64,000 nucleotides of DNA from Agelaius tricolor (GCA_023055355.1 JALJCS010000001.1:99743381-99807380); one strand, 5' to 3'. Counted from the stretch's first letter, positions 1-13,336 are shown. Numbers and translations: made by a program. The notes: generated by a model not told the origin, from the sequence alone.

Positions 1-1049
1 TCTGGAAGAAAATAATTTTATCTACTTCTGTCTATCTGAACTTTCTCCTAAGGCATCCTGTGTGTTTGTGTGGGTGTGCTAGATATGAAATTATAATTCA
101 GCTTGGACTGCCCTGGGTTTCCATTGCTCTGGAACAGGACTGCAAAGATAAGAGAGTGTGCAATTTAGCCAATTAATTCAGATATTGAGAATGTCTCAAT
201 CTCTGAGCCACTGAGAAAATTTCAAAGAATATCCTTTGAGCTATAAGGACCCTTCCCTCATGAATAAAACCATAACTCTAACATCTCTGAATAGTGAAAG
301 AGGAACAAGAAGTTATACAAATGCCTTTGGGTATGATTTTTAACTGTAAAGGAAATTTTGAATTGGAAAGGTTTTTTCATGATGAGAATACACAGAGAGG
401 CTTAAAAACTTCTCGTATACCACTAGCAGTTACTCCCAGTACATGTTAATCCTTAGGATCATCTTAAGGAGATATTGAAGAATGAAAGCCTCCTGACAGC
501 ATCATGTAAATAACATAATTTGTTTTACAGTGTGGTGTTCATCACTGCCATATGATGGAATTCATGTAACATTTGAAATAGCTGGCCTTTCTAAAATGAT
601 TATGGAGTCTTGCTTCTTCTATCTTCCTGTTATAAATCACACTTTTTCTCCCAGGGATTTGCCAATTCTTATCTCTTTGAAATCAATTTTATAGAAACAA
701 AAGCTACCAGACATATAATGAAAACATTGCCAAAATTGGAATATTATTTTTGTAAATAGTTAATTATTCCTTCTGTTACTCGAGAACTGATACAACTTTA
801 TAAAATTGAGAAAAAGTAGGCTTTGTGCTGTATTTTCTGTTTCTACCAATAATTAAGGTTGTGGGAGGCCCTCAAGAGGAGATCTATGTCAGAATAACAT
901 TTAACTTGAACGTTAAATCAATTTGCTGAGGGGCTTTTCCAGTAAAGAACTGAAAACCTTCAGTTTTGGCAGAGATGTCACAGCCTCTCTGAGAGGCCTG
1001 TTCCAGTAATTCAGAGACCCACATCTGACTTCCTCAGCAGGTTCATGGA
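1..1049. other. Non-coding AT-rich DNA, probably intronic
   Basis: No open frame longer than about 80 codons, no EGF-like cysteine pattern and no clear repeat over most of this stretch. Around 955-1040 there is a weak resemblance to an antisense CR1 tail segment (GAGATGTCACAGCCTCTCTG and following), too diverged to call. Confidence 0.5.
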
Positions 1050-2349
1050 TGACCACAAATTGGGATAAAGAGCTGGTATATTGAAGAGGTTTTCTAGTCA
1101 TGGTAGCTAATAAAGATGTAGAAATGAGACAATAGAGCCTCTGGAAGTTCAACAAAGACAACAAAGTTCAGCCTCTGATAAAGGACCCCCAGCATCAGTG
1201 CTGAGGCTGATGAGCTGGGAAGAGGGCTGCAGAGAAGGTCCTCGGTGTGTGTCTTGAACCAATTAGCATGAGCCAGGACTGCACTCTTGTGGTGATGAAG
1301 GCTAAACGCAGACAAGGCTGCTGTGGTAGTTGGACCTCAGCTGGTAAGTTCCCCGATGTGTGCACACTGGCTGCTCTGCAAGGGGATGAGGGAGAGAATC
1401 AAAAGGGAAAAAGTGAGAAAAGCTTGCTCTGTGAAAGCAAGGCAAAATAAGAAATGAGTTCAGCATGTCCCATCACAGGCAGATGTTTATCTACTTCCAG
1501 GAAAGCAGGGCCTCAGCACATATAAGTTGGGAAGACAAACACCATAAAAAACACCACAAGTGCTTTGGCCCCACTTCTACCTTCTTTTTCTGATTTTTTA
1601 CTTCTGAGCACAATATAATGTGGCAGGAAATATCTCTTTGCTCTGTTGGGGTCAGCTGTGCTGACCGTGTCCTCTCCCAGCTTTGTGTGCACCTCCAGCC
1701 TCCTCTCTGAGCAGGCAGACTGGGAAGAAGAAAAGGTCTTGACACTGAAAGCACTGCTCAGCTGTGCCAGTATGTTAACACTGGCTTGGTGAGAAAATCA
1801 AAACAGCACCACAGGAGATGTTATGAATGGGATCACATCCATGGCAGGCAGGGCCAGCACAGCTGTATTAGTGAGATCATTGCCAGCTGGCTGAGGGGAG
1901 CTGTTACTGAACAGAGGAGGCCACAGCTGAAGTAATATGTCTCCTTCTGGGTCCCAGGGAAAGAAATATGTTCATAAAGGAAAGCAAATCCATCCAAAGA
2001 TCAGTAAGGCAGTTAGACAGATGAAATACATAACCTGAGAGGAGACAAGAGGCTTTGTTTGTTTAGCTCAGGGAAGAGAAGTCAAGCAGTCGAGGCTTTA
2101 ATTCCAGTCCAATAGAGAAGGTGGAGCAGACTTTTCACTGACATGTACCACAGAAGGGCAGGGGCTGTTAGCCAGAAATTGTAGCAAAGCTTCCCCAGAG
2201 ATTGCAGAATTGACATCCTTTGAGTTTCTCAAATACAACTTGACACAGTCCTAAGCACCTTTAGCTGCCTTTGAAGGTAAACCTGCTTTAAGCAGGAGGC
2301 TTATATTAGACAACCCCTCTCCTTCTAACCTAAATTACTTCACAATTCA
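1050..2349 (+). mobile_element. Old CR1 LINE, 3' portion, split by an LTR insertion
   Basis: CR1 is the dominant avian non-LTR retrotransposon. The part left of 1321 matches the region just after ORF2 (AGCTCAACAAGG-like to ATGAGCCAG and CCCTTGTGG-like motifs). The part right of 1862 resumes at the expected consensus position (CTGTATTAG for GCTGCATTAG, then ATTGCCAGC and GAGGCCACA). It runs to the 3' end at about 2349 (GAGCAGG-like, then CCAACCTAAATTA). An ERVL-type LTR interrupts it at 1322-1861, so the CR1 is older than that LTR. No coding capacity remains. The 5' edge is approximate because divergence is high. Confidence 0.72.
1322..1861 (-). mobile_element. Solo LTR of an avian ERVL-type endogenous retrovirus
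   Basis: A 540-bp LTR on the - strand with TG at one end and CA at the other. It is bounded by near-identical 5-bp target duplications: GCTGC at 1317-1321 and GCTGT at 1862-1866. Recognised motifs on the + strand are GGGAGAGAATC with AAAAGTGAGAAAA, CCAGGAAAGCAGGGC, TTGGGAAGACAAAC, TTGGGGTCAGCTGTGCTG and CTTGTGTGCACCTCCAGCC-like sequence, in the order expected for the antisense of a common bird ERVL LTR. No internal retroviral sequence is present, so it is a solo LTR left by LTR-LTR recombination. The family is recognised from memory. Confidence 0.75.
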
Positions 2350-3771
2350 ACTGACTGGCTATTTCTTCTCCCTATTACTCGCTAAACCAGTTTGGAAGAA
2401 AATCCATGATTTATTTCTGTCTGTGATCCTTTTGTCTTCTTAACTTTAAAGAGCTTCTTACCTGAATTATTTAGAATATGACTGTAAACACATGAGCTCA
2501 GAGCCTCTTGTGAAGCTTTCTGAACTGTTTCAGATGCTATTCCCATAATGGATCTGCTTCTTACAATTAGCACAAAACCCAGCCATTTCATGCAGTTTCT
2601 CAGACAGAGTTAACAAGCAGTTCCTTTGTATGTATTTAATACAGAATTAATTTACGTGTACTGATATCTCTTCAGGGAACATGTTTATGTTAGTACTTTT
2701 CTGCTGTAGCATTTGAAGATACTATTTTTTAAAATGAGAAAAAAGAAAAGTTTTTTTAAGGGCCTTGAAAGGGAGCTAAGAAAATAAAAGAACACTCCCT
2801 GTCCTTTTATGTTTGAAGTGAAACCTTTGTGTAAGTAAATATGAGTCATTCGGATTTGCTACCTGCTGAGGTAAAGTACTTGTTTGCTGTAACACTGCAG
2901 ATATAAATTTTTTGAAATACAATTTCTGTAAAATTGAGTTTCTGTAAAGGTTTGAACTAGTGAGAGGAAGTGAAAATGTTTTAATATGTTTTTTTCTGAG
3001 ACACCTTCTAAATTATGACAAATAGTGATAGGATGAAGCCTTTATTGGATGGTACTTCAAGGGTATGAAGCTGTACTTCAGGGATACTGAGAAAGCGTAA
3101 TGAAAAATCATTATGAATTTTAAAAGAGAATATGAATTTTCTTTTATATATCAAGAAGTCATTATGTACTATCGCTGTGTTCAAGTCTCTTTCCATGATT
3201 TCATTATTAACCTTAATTTCCAAGAAATTTATAACTCATTTTAAATCATATTACAGATGCACCTTATATGTCAAAAAGCATGCATGCTAATTTTGTTTTA
3301 AAAATTTGAATATACTTATTTGAATATACTTACAAATTTGAATATACTTGAATATAAGCTTAATTTAAAATAATGTGTTGGACTTGCCTGTCAGCCAATT
3401 CAGTCTGTGGAATAACCAGTAGTTATAAAAACAACCTAGACAGAAAGACAGTGAGAAGAAAATGTCTGGGAAAAAAAGTGAAATGTCAAGGCATGAAAAT
3501 GCAGAGAAAGGTAGCTGTGAGCTCTGCAAGTATCCCAGAGACTGAAGTAAATTACAACTTCACTTAAAATTGTGCTGAGTAATTCAGATCACTGATTAAG
3601 TTTAAACTGAACTACCCATGAGCTGTATCATTATGTCTAGAAGCCTATTTTTGAAAATTAATATCTATTTTTCACAATCATACTTGAAACCTTTTTATTT
3701 TTGTCTAAACACAACATGAAATTGGAAATTCCTATCATTGCCTCCATTTTCACATTTTGTGAGTTAATTGT
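2350..3771. other. Unique AT-rich non-coding DNA
   Basis: No gene or recognisable transposon. The only structure is a short tandem repeat at 3305-3349. The ORF at 3373-3567 has a few cysteines, but not in EGF spacing, and it has no splice sites. Confidence 0.5.
3305..3349. repeat. Short AT-rich tandem repeat (14-bp unit, about 3 copies)
   Basis: The unit TTTGAATATACTTA occurs twice back to back (3305-3318 and 3319-3332) and again, one base shorter, at 3337-3349 after a 4-bp spacer. Confidence 0.9.
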
Positions 3772-4354
3772 TCCAGCACAGGGTCTCTCTTATGACTTCT
3801 CCAAAGTGAGTCCCCACCATGGGCTACAGTTCTTCATGAACTGCTCCAGCACAAGTCTGTTTCAGGGGGTGTAGTTTGTCAGGAACAGGCTGCTCCAGCA
3901 TGGATCCCCCACAGGAGGACAGGGGGTCACACAGCTGCTGCCAGCAAACTCGCTCCAGAAGGGGTTCCCAGCCATTTTTGGACATTCAGCAGCTCCCATG
4001 TGGGATCCTCCATGGGCTGCAGGGACACAGCTGCTGCACCATGGGTGGCAGGGGAATCTCAGTTTTGACACCTGCAGCACCTTCTCCCCTTCACTGATCC
4101 TGGTATCTACAGAATTGTTGCTCTCACATACTCCTCTCTTCTGTTGCCATTGTGAAGCAGTTTTTGTGCACCCCTCTTAACCACCTTTTCCCAGAGGCAC
4201 TACCACTGCTGATGATGGGCTCAGCCTTGGCCAGGGGCTGATCCTTCTCGGAGCTGGATGTCATGGGCTCTGTTGGACGTGGAGGAAGCTTCTGGCACCT
4301 TCTCACAGAAGCCACCCCTGTAGCCCTCCTGCTACCAAAACCTGGTCATGCCCC
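3772..4354 (-). mobile_element. Truncated passerine ERVL-type LTR, antisense copy
   Basis: Read on the - strand, this begins near 4354 with GGTTTTGGTAGCAGG, continues with GCTTCTGTGAGAAG and a glycine/serine-codon-like GC-rich stretch, then a region in which GCTGGAGCAG- and CCCATGG-type motifs recur. It shares motif order with the opposite-strand copy at 17255-17735. It stops at about 3772 without the expected 3' part of the LTR, so it is truncated. No internal retroviral genes flank it. Much higher GC than its surroundings explains several chance ORFs on both strands. Confidence 0.75.
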
Positions 4355-5988
4355 AGTACATCAATGAAATTACATTTAAAAGTATGAAAATTCAATCACT
4401 CTTATGGCTTACAACTTATTTCTTTTCAATCACAACCAGTTTGTACCACTTTATTTGTCTACCAATACTGTTCTTTTAACGGAAATATGTTTTGTGATGC
4501 AAATGCATAGATAGATGCTCCTACCTCTTGTTTAAAAAAAATCCCAAACTTTTTATGTCCTGTTATAGTGAACAACATAACTTTTAATATATATAAATGA
4601 AAAGATTCGTATATGTGATTCATATATATGAAAAAAATGATGCCTTTAAGTACAAAAGGAAAAGGTACATATATATGTGATTTGTGTGACTCACAAGGCA
4701 TCATATGAAGAGGAGAATTGTTTGTTAAATGAATGTGACTGAAGATTTGGTAATTAATAGATGATAAAGTGGTAAGAAGTGTATTGATTTAGGCTTCTTG
4801 AAAACCCCCCCATCTGCAGATGACCAGTTTCACCTGCCAGTACCAGATTAATCCATTCCGGATTTCACTAGGCAACTTTCATTTTTCTAAAATCTAACTA
4901 CTGTAAGTGAATTTGAATTCCTCTGAATTTTTGTCTAAGCATCAACTAGGTACGCTTTTCAGATGTTAATATGCTGATTAGCTCTTTATGCATTGTAAAA
5001 GTCAATATCTTACCAAATTCTTGGAGGTAAATAAGTGTTTTAATTCATAAAGCTCCTGTTTTGTTTATCTGTCATAAAATACTCAACTTCTGGCTTTTCC
5101 AAGAAAAATAGACTTTTAGAAAAACTTCTGAAATGCATTTTACAGCTGTATTTTTCCATACAGTGCTACCATTTATATACTTCATAAATATGTTATCTTG
5201 TATCTGATAAACTTCACTGAGTTGTACTTTAAAACACTCAGCACATATTTGTTTTGCTGTATGTCAGAATAACTGCATATTGGGTGCTTCAACATCTCTT
5301 CTACAGTTTCCATTGGTTTTGCATTTCAGCATGGCATTTACTGTTGCCAGGTTTATCAACATATTCTGAAATGAAAATTTCACTTTCTAGTCAAAAGAAT
5401 AAAGTGGTATCTTGTAATGTATGTTACATTGAAATATATTCCTATATTTATGAAAATGCATTTTATCATCTTTTTGCACCTGTCTGTTTTGATAAATTTT
5501 GCACAAATGATTATTTGTTCTTGTAATCAATTCCAAGGACAATGTAAATATTCATGAATTCATCATACCAATATTAATTTACTGGGATTTTATTCATGTA
5601 ATAGGGACTCTCTGAAGCATCTATTATAATCTCACATACCTTTTCAATCTGACAGTAGTAAATTAAATCCAGGAAACACATGCTTTTTCCCTTCACAGAA
5701 TTTAGAGAGTGATAATAAATTATTGCCATCAGTCACAGTAAGTGTAGAACCATATAGGAGAAAAGAATCCATACAGGAGGGAGTAACAAGTATATCCCTC
5801 TTTGATTAATCTTTTTAGTGTGTTCAGAATAAGTACATTAAAGGATCCGTGTGTACAGTTCTGCATGGTTGAGAATTCTGACAATCTTAGTATTATTTGT
5901 TTAATTTTAAATATGGTGTATGTGTTCATTTATAATAAAGCTTGAGGTTGGACATTTAAGAAGAGTAACTGAATGGGAGGGAATGGCT
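4355..5988. other. Unique AT-rich non-coding DNA
   Basis: No gene, exon or transposon recognised. A run of ATATATGTGAT-like short repeats lies around 4590-4685. Confidence 0.5.
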
Positions 5989-6080
5989 GGGGAAAAAAAA
6001 GGGAGGGAAAGGGAAGAGGGGAGAGGAAGAGGAAAGGGGGGAAGTAGAGGGGAGGGGAAAGGAGGGCAAGGGTGGGAAGG
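5989..6080. repeat. Polypurine (GA-rich) low-complexity tract
   Basis: An uninterrupted 56-nt purine run at 5989-6044, then a single T and a further 21-nt purine run to 6066. The strand asymmetry is extreme. Such tracts can adopt triplex (H-DNA) or G-quadruplex structures. The small ORFs across it are repeat artefacts. Confidence 0.9.
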
Positions 6081-9000
6081 ATTGTTCATCCTAAAGAAAG
6101 TCTGTACAAGTCTGTACAGAAAATGTTCCTTTGGAAACGCTGTGTATATCTGTACTGCCTGTCCATGGCAGATTGTTATTATAATCTAGAGATGGATTAG
6201 TTTGCTAGAATTCTATTTTATTTCACTAGAGTTATTCTAATAAACATGCAGATAGAAGGCTTAGTAAAATAGGCAGAAAACTCCAATATCTATGCTCTGA
6301 AGCAAATGGATATCCCACTTAAAAATTTCCCAAACCTTTTTTCTTACCAAAGTCACAGGGATATCAGGCTTATAAAATAAACATTGAACAAAGCCCAGTA
6401 CAGACTCACGGAGTTCTCATTTTAAGTTTGTTTTTCAAGAATAGTGGCTTTATTTATTCTTACAAGGTGCCTATAACCAGTAATTGTACACAAATTTAAT
6501 GGTAGGCTCTTCTTTCCTTTGAAGTTGCTGTAATATTATCAGCATAATTTTTATTAAAAGTGTCGTAGACACAAGAGGTGTCACTTTTTCTTTATTGGCA
6601 TCCAAGCACTGGAGAAATATCTCTCCATTGTCATTTGAACATTTTTTTAATGTTCAAAATCCAGAATTTTGGTGAAGGGGGTGCACAGACTTGTCATTAC
6701 AAGATAACGAGTTGCTCAGCCAGCATTAGGCAATCAAATCAACAGTTTTTTTAGTGGCAACCAGAGTTCTACATGGCTGTTGTTTCAATCAGTATAGAGC
6801 TCCCAGTGGTCTTAATACATTTTCATTTTGTCCATGCATGACTGAACCCAGAAAGCATCTCTGTAAAAAATAAACCCAAAAGGGGGAAATAGAAAATGAA
6901 ATAGGGATATGCATGAAATTAGGTAAAAGAAAGAAGTGCTGTGCGGTGATCTAACACTTTTTCTTCATTTGGCACAGTAGCATAGTACTGTTTCACAGAC
7001 ACACAGAGCCAAGGAGGCTTGGATTCATTTCCTAGATACTCTCCCTAGACCCAGAACAGAGATGGCTGGAGCTAATGAATGTGAGTGTGTGTGGGCTGGC
7101 TTGAGCTAGGCACAGCCTGCCTGCTCCCTGGAGTGCTAGAATGAAATGCAGTAGTACTCCTGTGCAAATGCTTCACTGTGCTGCAACATGAATTGCAGAT
7201 ATGTTATTGCATTTTTTAACATGTTCCTATATTCTTTATTCAGAATTGTTTTGATTTCTATTTGGGTGTGTTGAAGAAAGCAAACACTGTGTATGCTTTA
7301 ATCTGGCTGTATACAAGACTGGATATTAGTGCTGGGATTTAGATTGCAGCAGGAGGGGATTGTCTGTGCTATGGCAGACCTATGGATCCACATATGTACC
7401 CATGTAAATTTAGACAAGATAAATGTATTAAGGCCATATGCAGATGCTACCTCACAGAATGCCCCTTCCACTAGAAAATAGTTAATAGAGCCTTTATTTC
7501 AACTGTCATTCAGCAAAAGAGCAGTAAGATGAAGGAATGTTTATTCTCATAGTTTCTATTCTGCATACAGATTATTTCTTAGGGTGGATATTTAGGGAAT
7601 GTGTCTCCCCTGTTTTCCCTCTTCAAAAGGCATTCATTCCCAGGCACAGAATGGGGCAAGTGGCTCCGCCATCACATAGTGCCTTCAGCTGACGCTTGGT
7701 TCAGCCATATGATACCCAGTTGATATCTTAAAACTTACATAAAGATAACCACAGTATTCCAGGCTTTTTCTAGTAGTGAGTTCTTTAATTTGTTTTTTAC
7801 AGTCTCGAATATCTCAACCCGTAGGTCCTAAATGAAAGTACCATTATGTAACAGTCTTTGCTTTAAAAACTCAGTATATCAAACTAGGTCAGAACACATT
7901 CATAAATGCTGAATCCTGTAATGAGAAGTGCAGTCATTTTATGAGCAGCATCCATGAACCTATCAGTAATTTTCTTTACATTCCAATTGCAAACAATTAT
8001 ATTATCATCTCTCTGGGCTCCCTGTAGAGAACTGTTTCAAATCAGATTTGTGAGGGGTGTCAGAAGAGAACAATGTACATATAAAGATATTTTGCTTCTG
8101 TGTGTCTGGTGATAAGGAACCAAACTATATAACTTGTCATTTGCTGGATATAATTATGACATAGTTAGGAAACAGAAACTGAAAATGCACAACTAGAATA
8201 ATTATTTCAATTTGACACATTCTGTAGTAGAAAAGTAGCATATAGTACCTCAGATGAAGTAGAAGTAGTTTCTCTCTGGTGCAAAGTATCTCTGAAAGGA
8301 ATGTGACACATAGACTCAAAGTTTATAAACAAAGGCAAAAAGAGTGAAGAAACTTCAACTGCTGCCAAATTTGAAATACGGTACATCTAGTGAGTTATTG
8401 AGTGAAGCACTCTATTTCTCAGTATTTACTGTAAAAAACCAAAGCCATCAGTGCTGTAAATTCATTCCGTTTGTCATTTTTATGTGTTTGTGTATTTGTT
8501 ATTGGTTGCCAGTAGATGCAGAAATTAATGGTAAGAAATAAATTAATAAAAAAAATCATATTGACAAAAACATTCTTGTATAATTTTTGTCATATTAGGC
8601 AGATATAAGTACCTCCAAAGACTCTTGTTCCTATCAGAAAGACTAAGCAAGATTTCAAATGAGTCCCTGCTTAACATTTCAGCTGCTTTAATGTTTAGAC
8701 AGTAACATTGGGAAAGTGCACAGATAGGATGTAGGTTTGATGGATGAGGACTGAAAACATTCATCAATCAAAGAAAAATTACATCTTTTTTGGTTTTGTT
8801 TAATAATAAATAGAGCAAAAAGTATGGGGTTTTTGTTTTGTTTGGTGTTTTTGTTTTTCTGTAACATCACTATTTACTAAAGCAACCATCCATTCTTCCA
8901 GAAAAAAAGGATGCAAGGTTTCAGTTCCCTTCTCAGCCTACATCTCCCACTACTGAGAACAATGCCAAGCCTTACTTATTGGACTAGCATATGAGTTGAG

Positions 9001-9366
9001 TAAGATGTGTAAACCCCTTCTGTATCAACCATTCTACTGCACAGTGAGGGATTCAGGGTTCACAAGTGTGAGAAAAGCATGCAAGAGAGTTTGTGCTAAT
9101 TCTCAGCAGCCTAGTGCTGATGTGCTCCCACTGAGACTATGTGTTCAGCTGTGTTCAGCTCTTGTTCAGAAGAATGTTTCTGTACTCCAATTGAAACAGG
9201 TCTGACCTAGAATAGGTATAATAAAAGCCATGTGTGTACCATCAGACACAGGCTTATATTTTCAATTTTTATTTCACAAATATTGCATTTGTTGCTGCTC
9301 ATTCCCAGCATGAAGCTGAGCAGAGGAATCTCAGAGTAACCCTGCTGTACAGCCTTGCTACTGCAA
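6081..9366. other. Unique AT-rich non-coding DNA
   Basis: No exon, RNA gene or transposon recognised on either strand. Only scattered short T-rich runs, for example around 8820-8860. Confidence 0.5.
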
Positions 9367-9437
9367 GCATCATCTCTTGTCAATTAAACATGGTTAAGTC
9401 AAGCTTAAGCATGTTTAATTGACAAAAGACATGATGC
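9367..9437. repeat. 71-bp imperfect inverted repeat (hairpin)
   Basis: Arms 9367-9398 and 9404-9437 are complementary apart from two mismatched positions and a 2-nt bulge, with a 5-nt loop (TCAAG). The inner arm TGTCAATTAAACATG (9378-9392) is perfectly matched at 9410-9424. A transcript of either strand would fold into a long stem of about the size of an animal microRNA precursor. It could equally be a tiny palindromic transposon relic or a chance inverted duplication. Confidence 0.9.
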
Positions 9438-11062
9438 TTTCTCCCCATGAGTGCTCTCTTACAAAACTGTATAATGCATATACATAGTATATGCTTCCTT
9501 TTAACAGAGCCCTTGTCCTTTGGGACTGAAGAGTCCTTGTTCCTTTAACTTCAGCCCTCGTCGTGCTCATTCTGGTATGCATATCTCAGTTCAACACAGG
9601 AACTTTCATATCTGAAGGGAAATCACTTATTTCCTATTGACTCCTTGTCATAACTTGCTGCCTGGAACTCTGAGAGCTACAGATTGTTCAATTCCTGCTT
9701 ACAGGGTAACAAACTGCTTTGAGCAGTGGGTTCTATTGTGTGACTGAGGAGGTTCAGATATTCAAAGACCCAACCTAGCAAAACTCAAGAATAACATAAT
9801 GTTGTTGTTGTACCTTTGGGGAAAAAGCAAACAAACAAACAAGCCACAATTGAAAAACACTCCCTTGAGACATAATGAATGAACATCATTTGAAGAAAAC
9901 AGAGCACAGAGATAAATGGCATTCAGTCCACATGTGCAGGCTTACTTATGTGAAATTTATAACTGTGGTTATAACTGTGGTTATTGAGAGCTATGAAGAT
10001 AATGAATACTGAAATTAATTAACTATGCTTAGTATAAAGTACACATATTTGTCACCATGAGCAAGAAGAACATAATTTGAGTAACCTTCAATGACGTCTT
10101 CTCAAATTATGTAAGCACACATAATGGTGTGAGAGGGAGAAAAGGCCCATTGATTTGGTTTAAAACAATGCTGCTTTATTGGAACAGCATAATTTTTAAA
10201 GTTTGATCCTGGAATGTATAATAAAATTTATCAGAAAAAGATATTGAAGACATAGGAATTGAAAGCCTGATGGAAAGATCTTTTTGTTGTTATATTTCAT
10301 AAGGAATGTAGAGTTTATATGACCTTTTCAGTTCTGGCATCACTAATACAGGATTATAAATGTCTCAATCATCTCTACCTCATAAAATTTCTGCCTTTGT
10401 TATAAATTAAAATATATGTAAAGCAAATGAGAAAAGTGAGAGGCAGTCCTAAAAATTTGAATGTATGGGTCTTCCCACTACTGTCTCTTCCTCAAACCTT
10501 ATGTAGTCTCTTTTGTAAATTAGTTTCATAGCTTTTCTGATATATTGATTTTTGCAAGACGTACCTCATGACGCTGTGGCACTCTCATCAAAAATAATAA
10601 CACAGTGGGAGGAAAAACTTGCAGGAAACTGACACTACAGATAGCAAAAATGTGTCAGTATAGCAACAAATTTAGTTTGATTGGACTTCCCATGCAGTCT
10701 GTATAGAAAATTATGTATCTAATTTTGTTTCAAAATGGCTTGTATTATACCATGCAATATTCAATGTAGCTTGAAATTATGTCCTTACCACTGCATCTTA
10801 GGTGGATGATTTGCTAGCTGATGTTGCTTAGAGCTAATGTCTGTGTTAGGTAATTTTTATTCCATACTTCTCTATCTGCAGATATTAATATTGCGTGATT
10901 TATAATTTCACAGGGGATTTTTTGAGAAAAGGAGCATTTTCTCCATGAGCCTTTAATATTTCCCATGCATTAGAGAAAGATTGCACCAATACGGATGTAT
11001 ATGCATGAATAGCAGATACAGATGTATTTTGCTCTGGAGTACCTCATGCTTATCAGCCCATC

Positions 11063-11115
11063 CGTAACCACTAACACACCAGTAACCACTAGCACATCAG
11101 TAACCACTAACACAT
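11063..11115. repeat. 18-bp tandem repeat, 3 copies
   Basis: Three adjacent copies of a unit resembling GTAACCACTAACACACCA, differing by a few substitutions. The encoded Thr/Ser/Val-rich short ORF (11022-11210) is a by-product. Confidence 0.88.
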
Positions 11116-13313
11116 TTGCTACTCTGAAACAAATGCATTATAAAATTGATGCTCTCTTTCTCCCTCTCACTCTTTCTGTCTGTAATGTACATCTTTTCAA
11201 CTTTCTGTGAGTTTATTGATATGGAGTTTTCAGACCACTATAGTTCTCATATAAGTGCACAGAAAACAATTTAATACAGTAGTAAGAACCTCCATTTTCA
11301 ATATAAAAATGACTTGATACTCTAAACTGTTTTGAACTTGTTTTATCATATGTAATGGCTGACCTGATAGAAGAGGTGGTAATTTACACTGCATATTAAT
11401 ATGTTTTTATTAACCTCTTACACTGAAGTACACTGTGATATGTAGTATCTGGGATGCTCGTTGTAGATACAAACTAGTTAAGAGGCTAACCTGGAAGACT
11501 TCAGATGCCTTTAGGGAAGTGAGAACCTTTAGGCTTGGTCTTAAAATTGCTCCACCTTGAGTATTCAGTTAACATGTAAAACAGCTACTGCTTTTATTAC
11601 AATTCCATTCTTATATTGCTTAAATTTCATTGTATCACTGGAATACAGGTGCCAAGTATGGCTGGGGAATTGGAACTGGATCTTATTTCACGTCCCTTCA
11701 CACTCAAACCTTTCTGTGATTCTGTAATACAAGGAACTGGCTCTAGGTTTAAATTCTGCAACAATCTTAAAGCAAGACTTAATCAAAATAGGTGCACATC
11801 AGCCACAACATAGGGTTTCAAAGAGATTGAATAACCTGAGAACCAAAGTGGACTGCTTTTGCAGCCTTTTGGTTGGATGACTTACACCAGCAAGGTGTTT
11901 TTCATAGATTTCCTGAAAAACATGAGTTTTGTCAAAACCATTAGAGCTCTCTCTCTCTTAATAATCTTTTAATCATTAGGCTAAAAATCCATTCATTTTT
12001 GTCTCTATCTCCACATTTCCCTACTTTATTTTGTGTACTCTTTCTTCACCAAGGAAGAAAAAAAGTGAAGGTTGCATCTTTCACAAGACATCTGATGACC
12101 TTGAGACTGAGACACTCTCCTGGTCGTAGATTATGTCAGTGCAAATAACTTCAGCATCTGAAACTCTGTAAATCATGTTCTTTAATATAATTGGTGATGA
12201 TTCAAACTATAAAGCTATAAAGAAAGTGGAACATTTTCAGAGAGCAGCACAGACAGTGCTACACAATTTGGGGCTGACAACTGTGGTCAGTGCAAGGGAC
12301 TGGTAGCAGAGGGCAATCCAGAGTGAGCAATGAACCAGGTCTGGAATTCTCTGACAAAGTTCAGCCAGAAGCAAACAGGGACAGTGGAAAGACTGCAGAC
12401 AGGACTGCAGAGTAGGCTGTGGGGTGAACCTACCTATGTTGTAGGGCTGAAGTCCATCCTAGACACAGCACAAAGACACCACTGACATGGTGTCTCCTAT
12501 GGCATGACCACAACAAGGTACTGGGATTAAATGGGGTTCATGGAGCCATGTCAAAGCAAAAGAGGAAGCAGCAAAGAGGCTGAGCAGGGTCACAAAAATC
12601 TATTCACGCCCACAATGCTCTGCCAATGAACCTCCTGTGTCTTACCACTTAAAACACTGAAAGATGAGTAGAGGTATTGATTCTTTAGAGACTCTACTCT
12701 CGAAGAGGGTAGAGGCAGATATTAGGGATGAAAGGGGTTCAAGGCATGGCCTTCTGAAGATACTTCTTATTATCCAGTTCCAGGTGATTTCCCATTTGGC
12801 ATATGATTACTGCCTATTCACAGTACCAGTGTCATCCCAAATCCCGGTATGAGAACTCTCATATTTCACTTTGGGAGTTTAACATCGAGGACATTTATCA
12901 GACTGTGTAACAGATGACTTTCTGAAGACACTTCAAGATGGAAAGCATGAGCATTTTGAAGATACACACAAATTGTCACACTGCATCAAGAACAGAATAA
13001 GGCAGTTGAAGTACCCTTTTTTCAGTTACCTTTCATTAAAGTAGAGAACATGACTTTTAAAAGCTATGAACTCAATAATAAAATATTCTAAATTAAAATG
13101 GGGTGAAAAATATCTGTCTTCTGATTTGCTTTGACTTTTTAACTTCCAATAAGTCATACTCTATTAATAGAGCTCTTTTGCATTGAGTACTTATCAGTTC
13201 AAGAGGAATGTGGTATCTTGAAAAATTTAGAATTATGCCCATTTTCCTCCCCAAACATTTACTCCGTTCTAAAACAATGGTAAGGCATTTTCCTAGTTTT
13301 AAATGGTAAAAAG

Positions 13314-13336
13314 AAAAAAAAAAAAAAAAAAAAAAA
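13314..13336. repeat. Poly(A) tract
   Basis: A 23-nt run of A, preceded by a shorter A run with one G. No LINE or processed pseudogene is recognisable immediately upstream, so its origin as a retrotransposition tail is unproven. Confidence 0.8.

Noticed and set aside
3373..3567. 64-codon ORF with several cysteines
   Set aside because: Cysteine spacing does not fit EGF or another disulfide domain, and there are no splice sites.
11063..11115. Regular spaced repeats considered as an array of biological interest
   Set aside because: Only three adjacent 18-bp units without unique spacers; an ordinary minisatellite.
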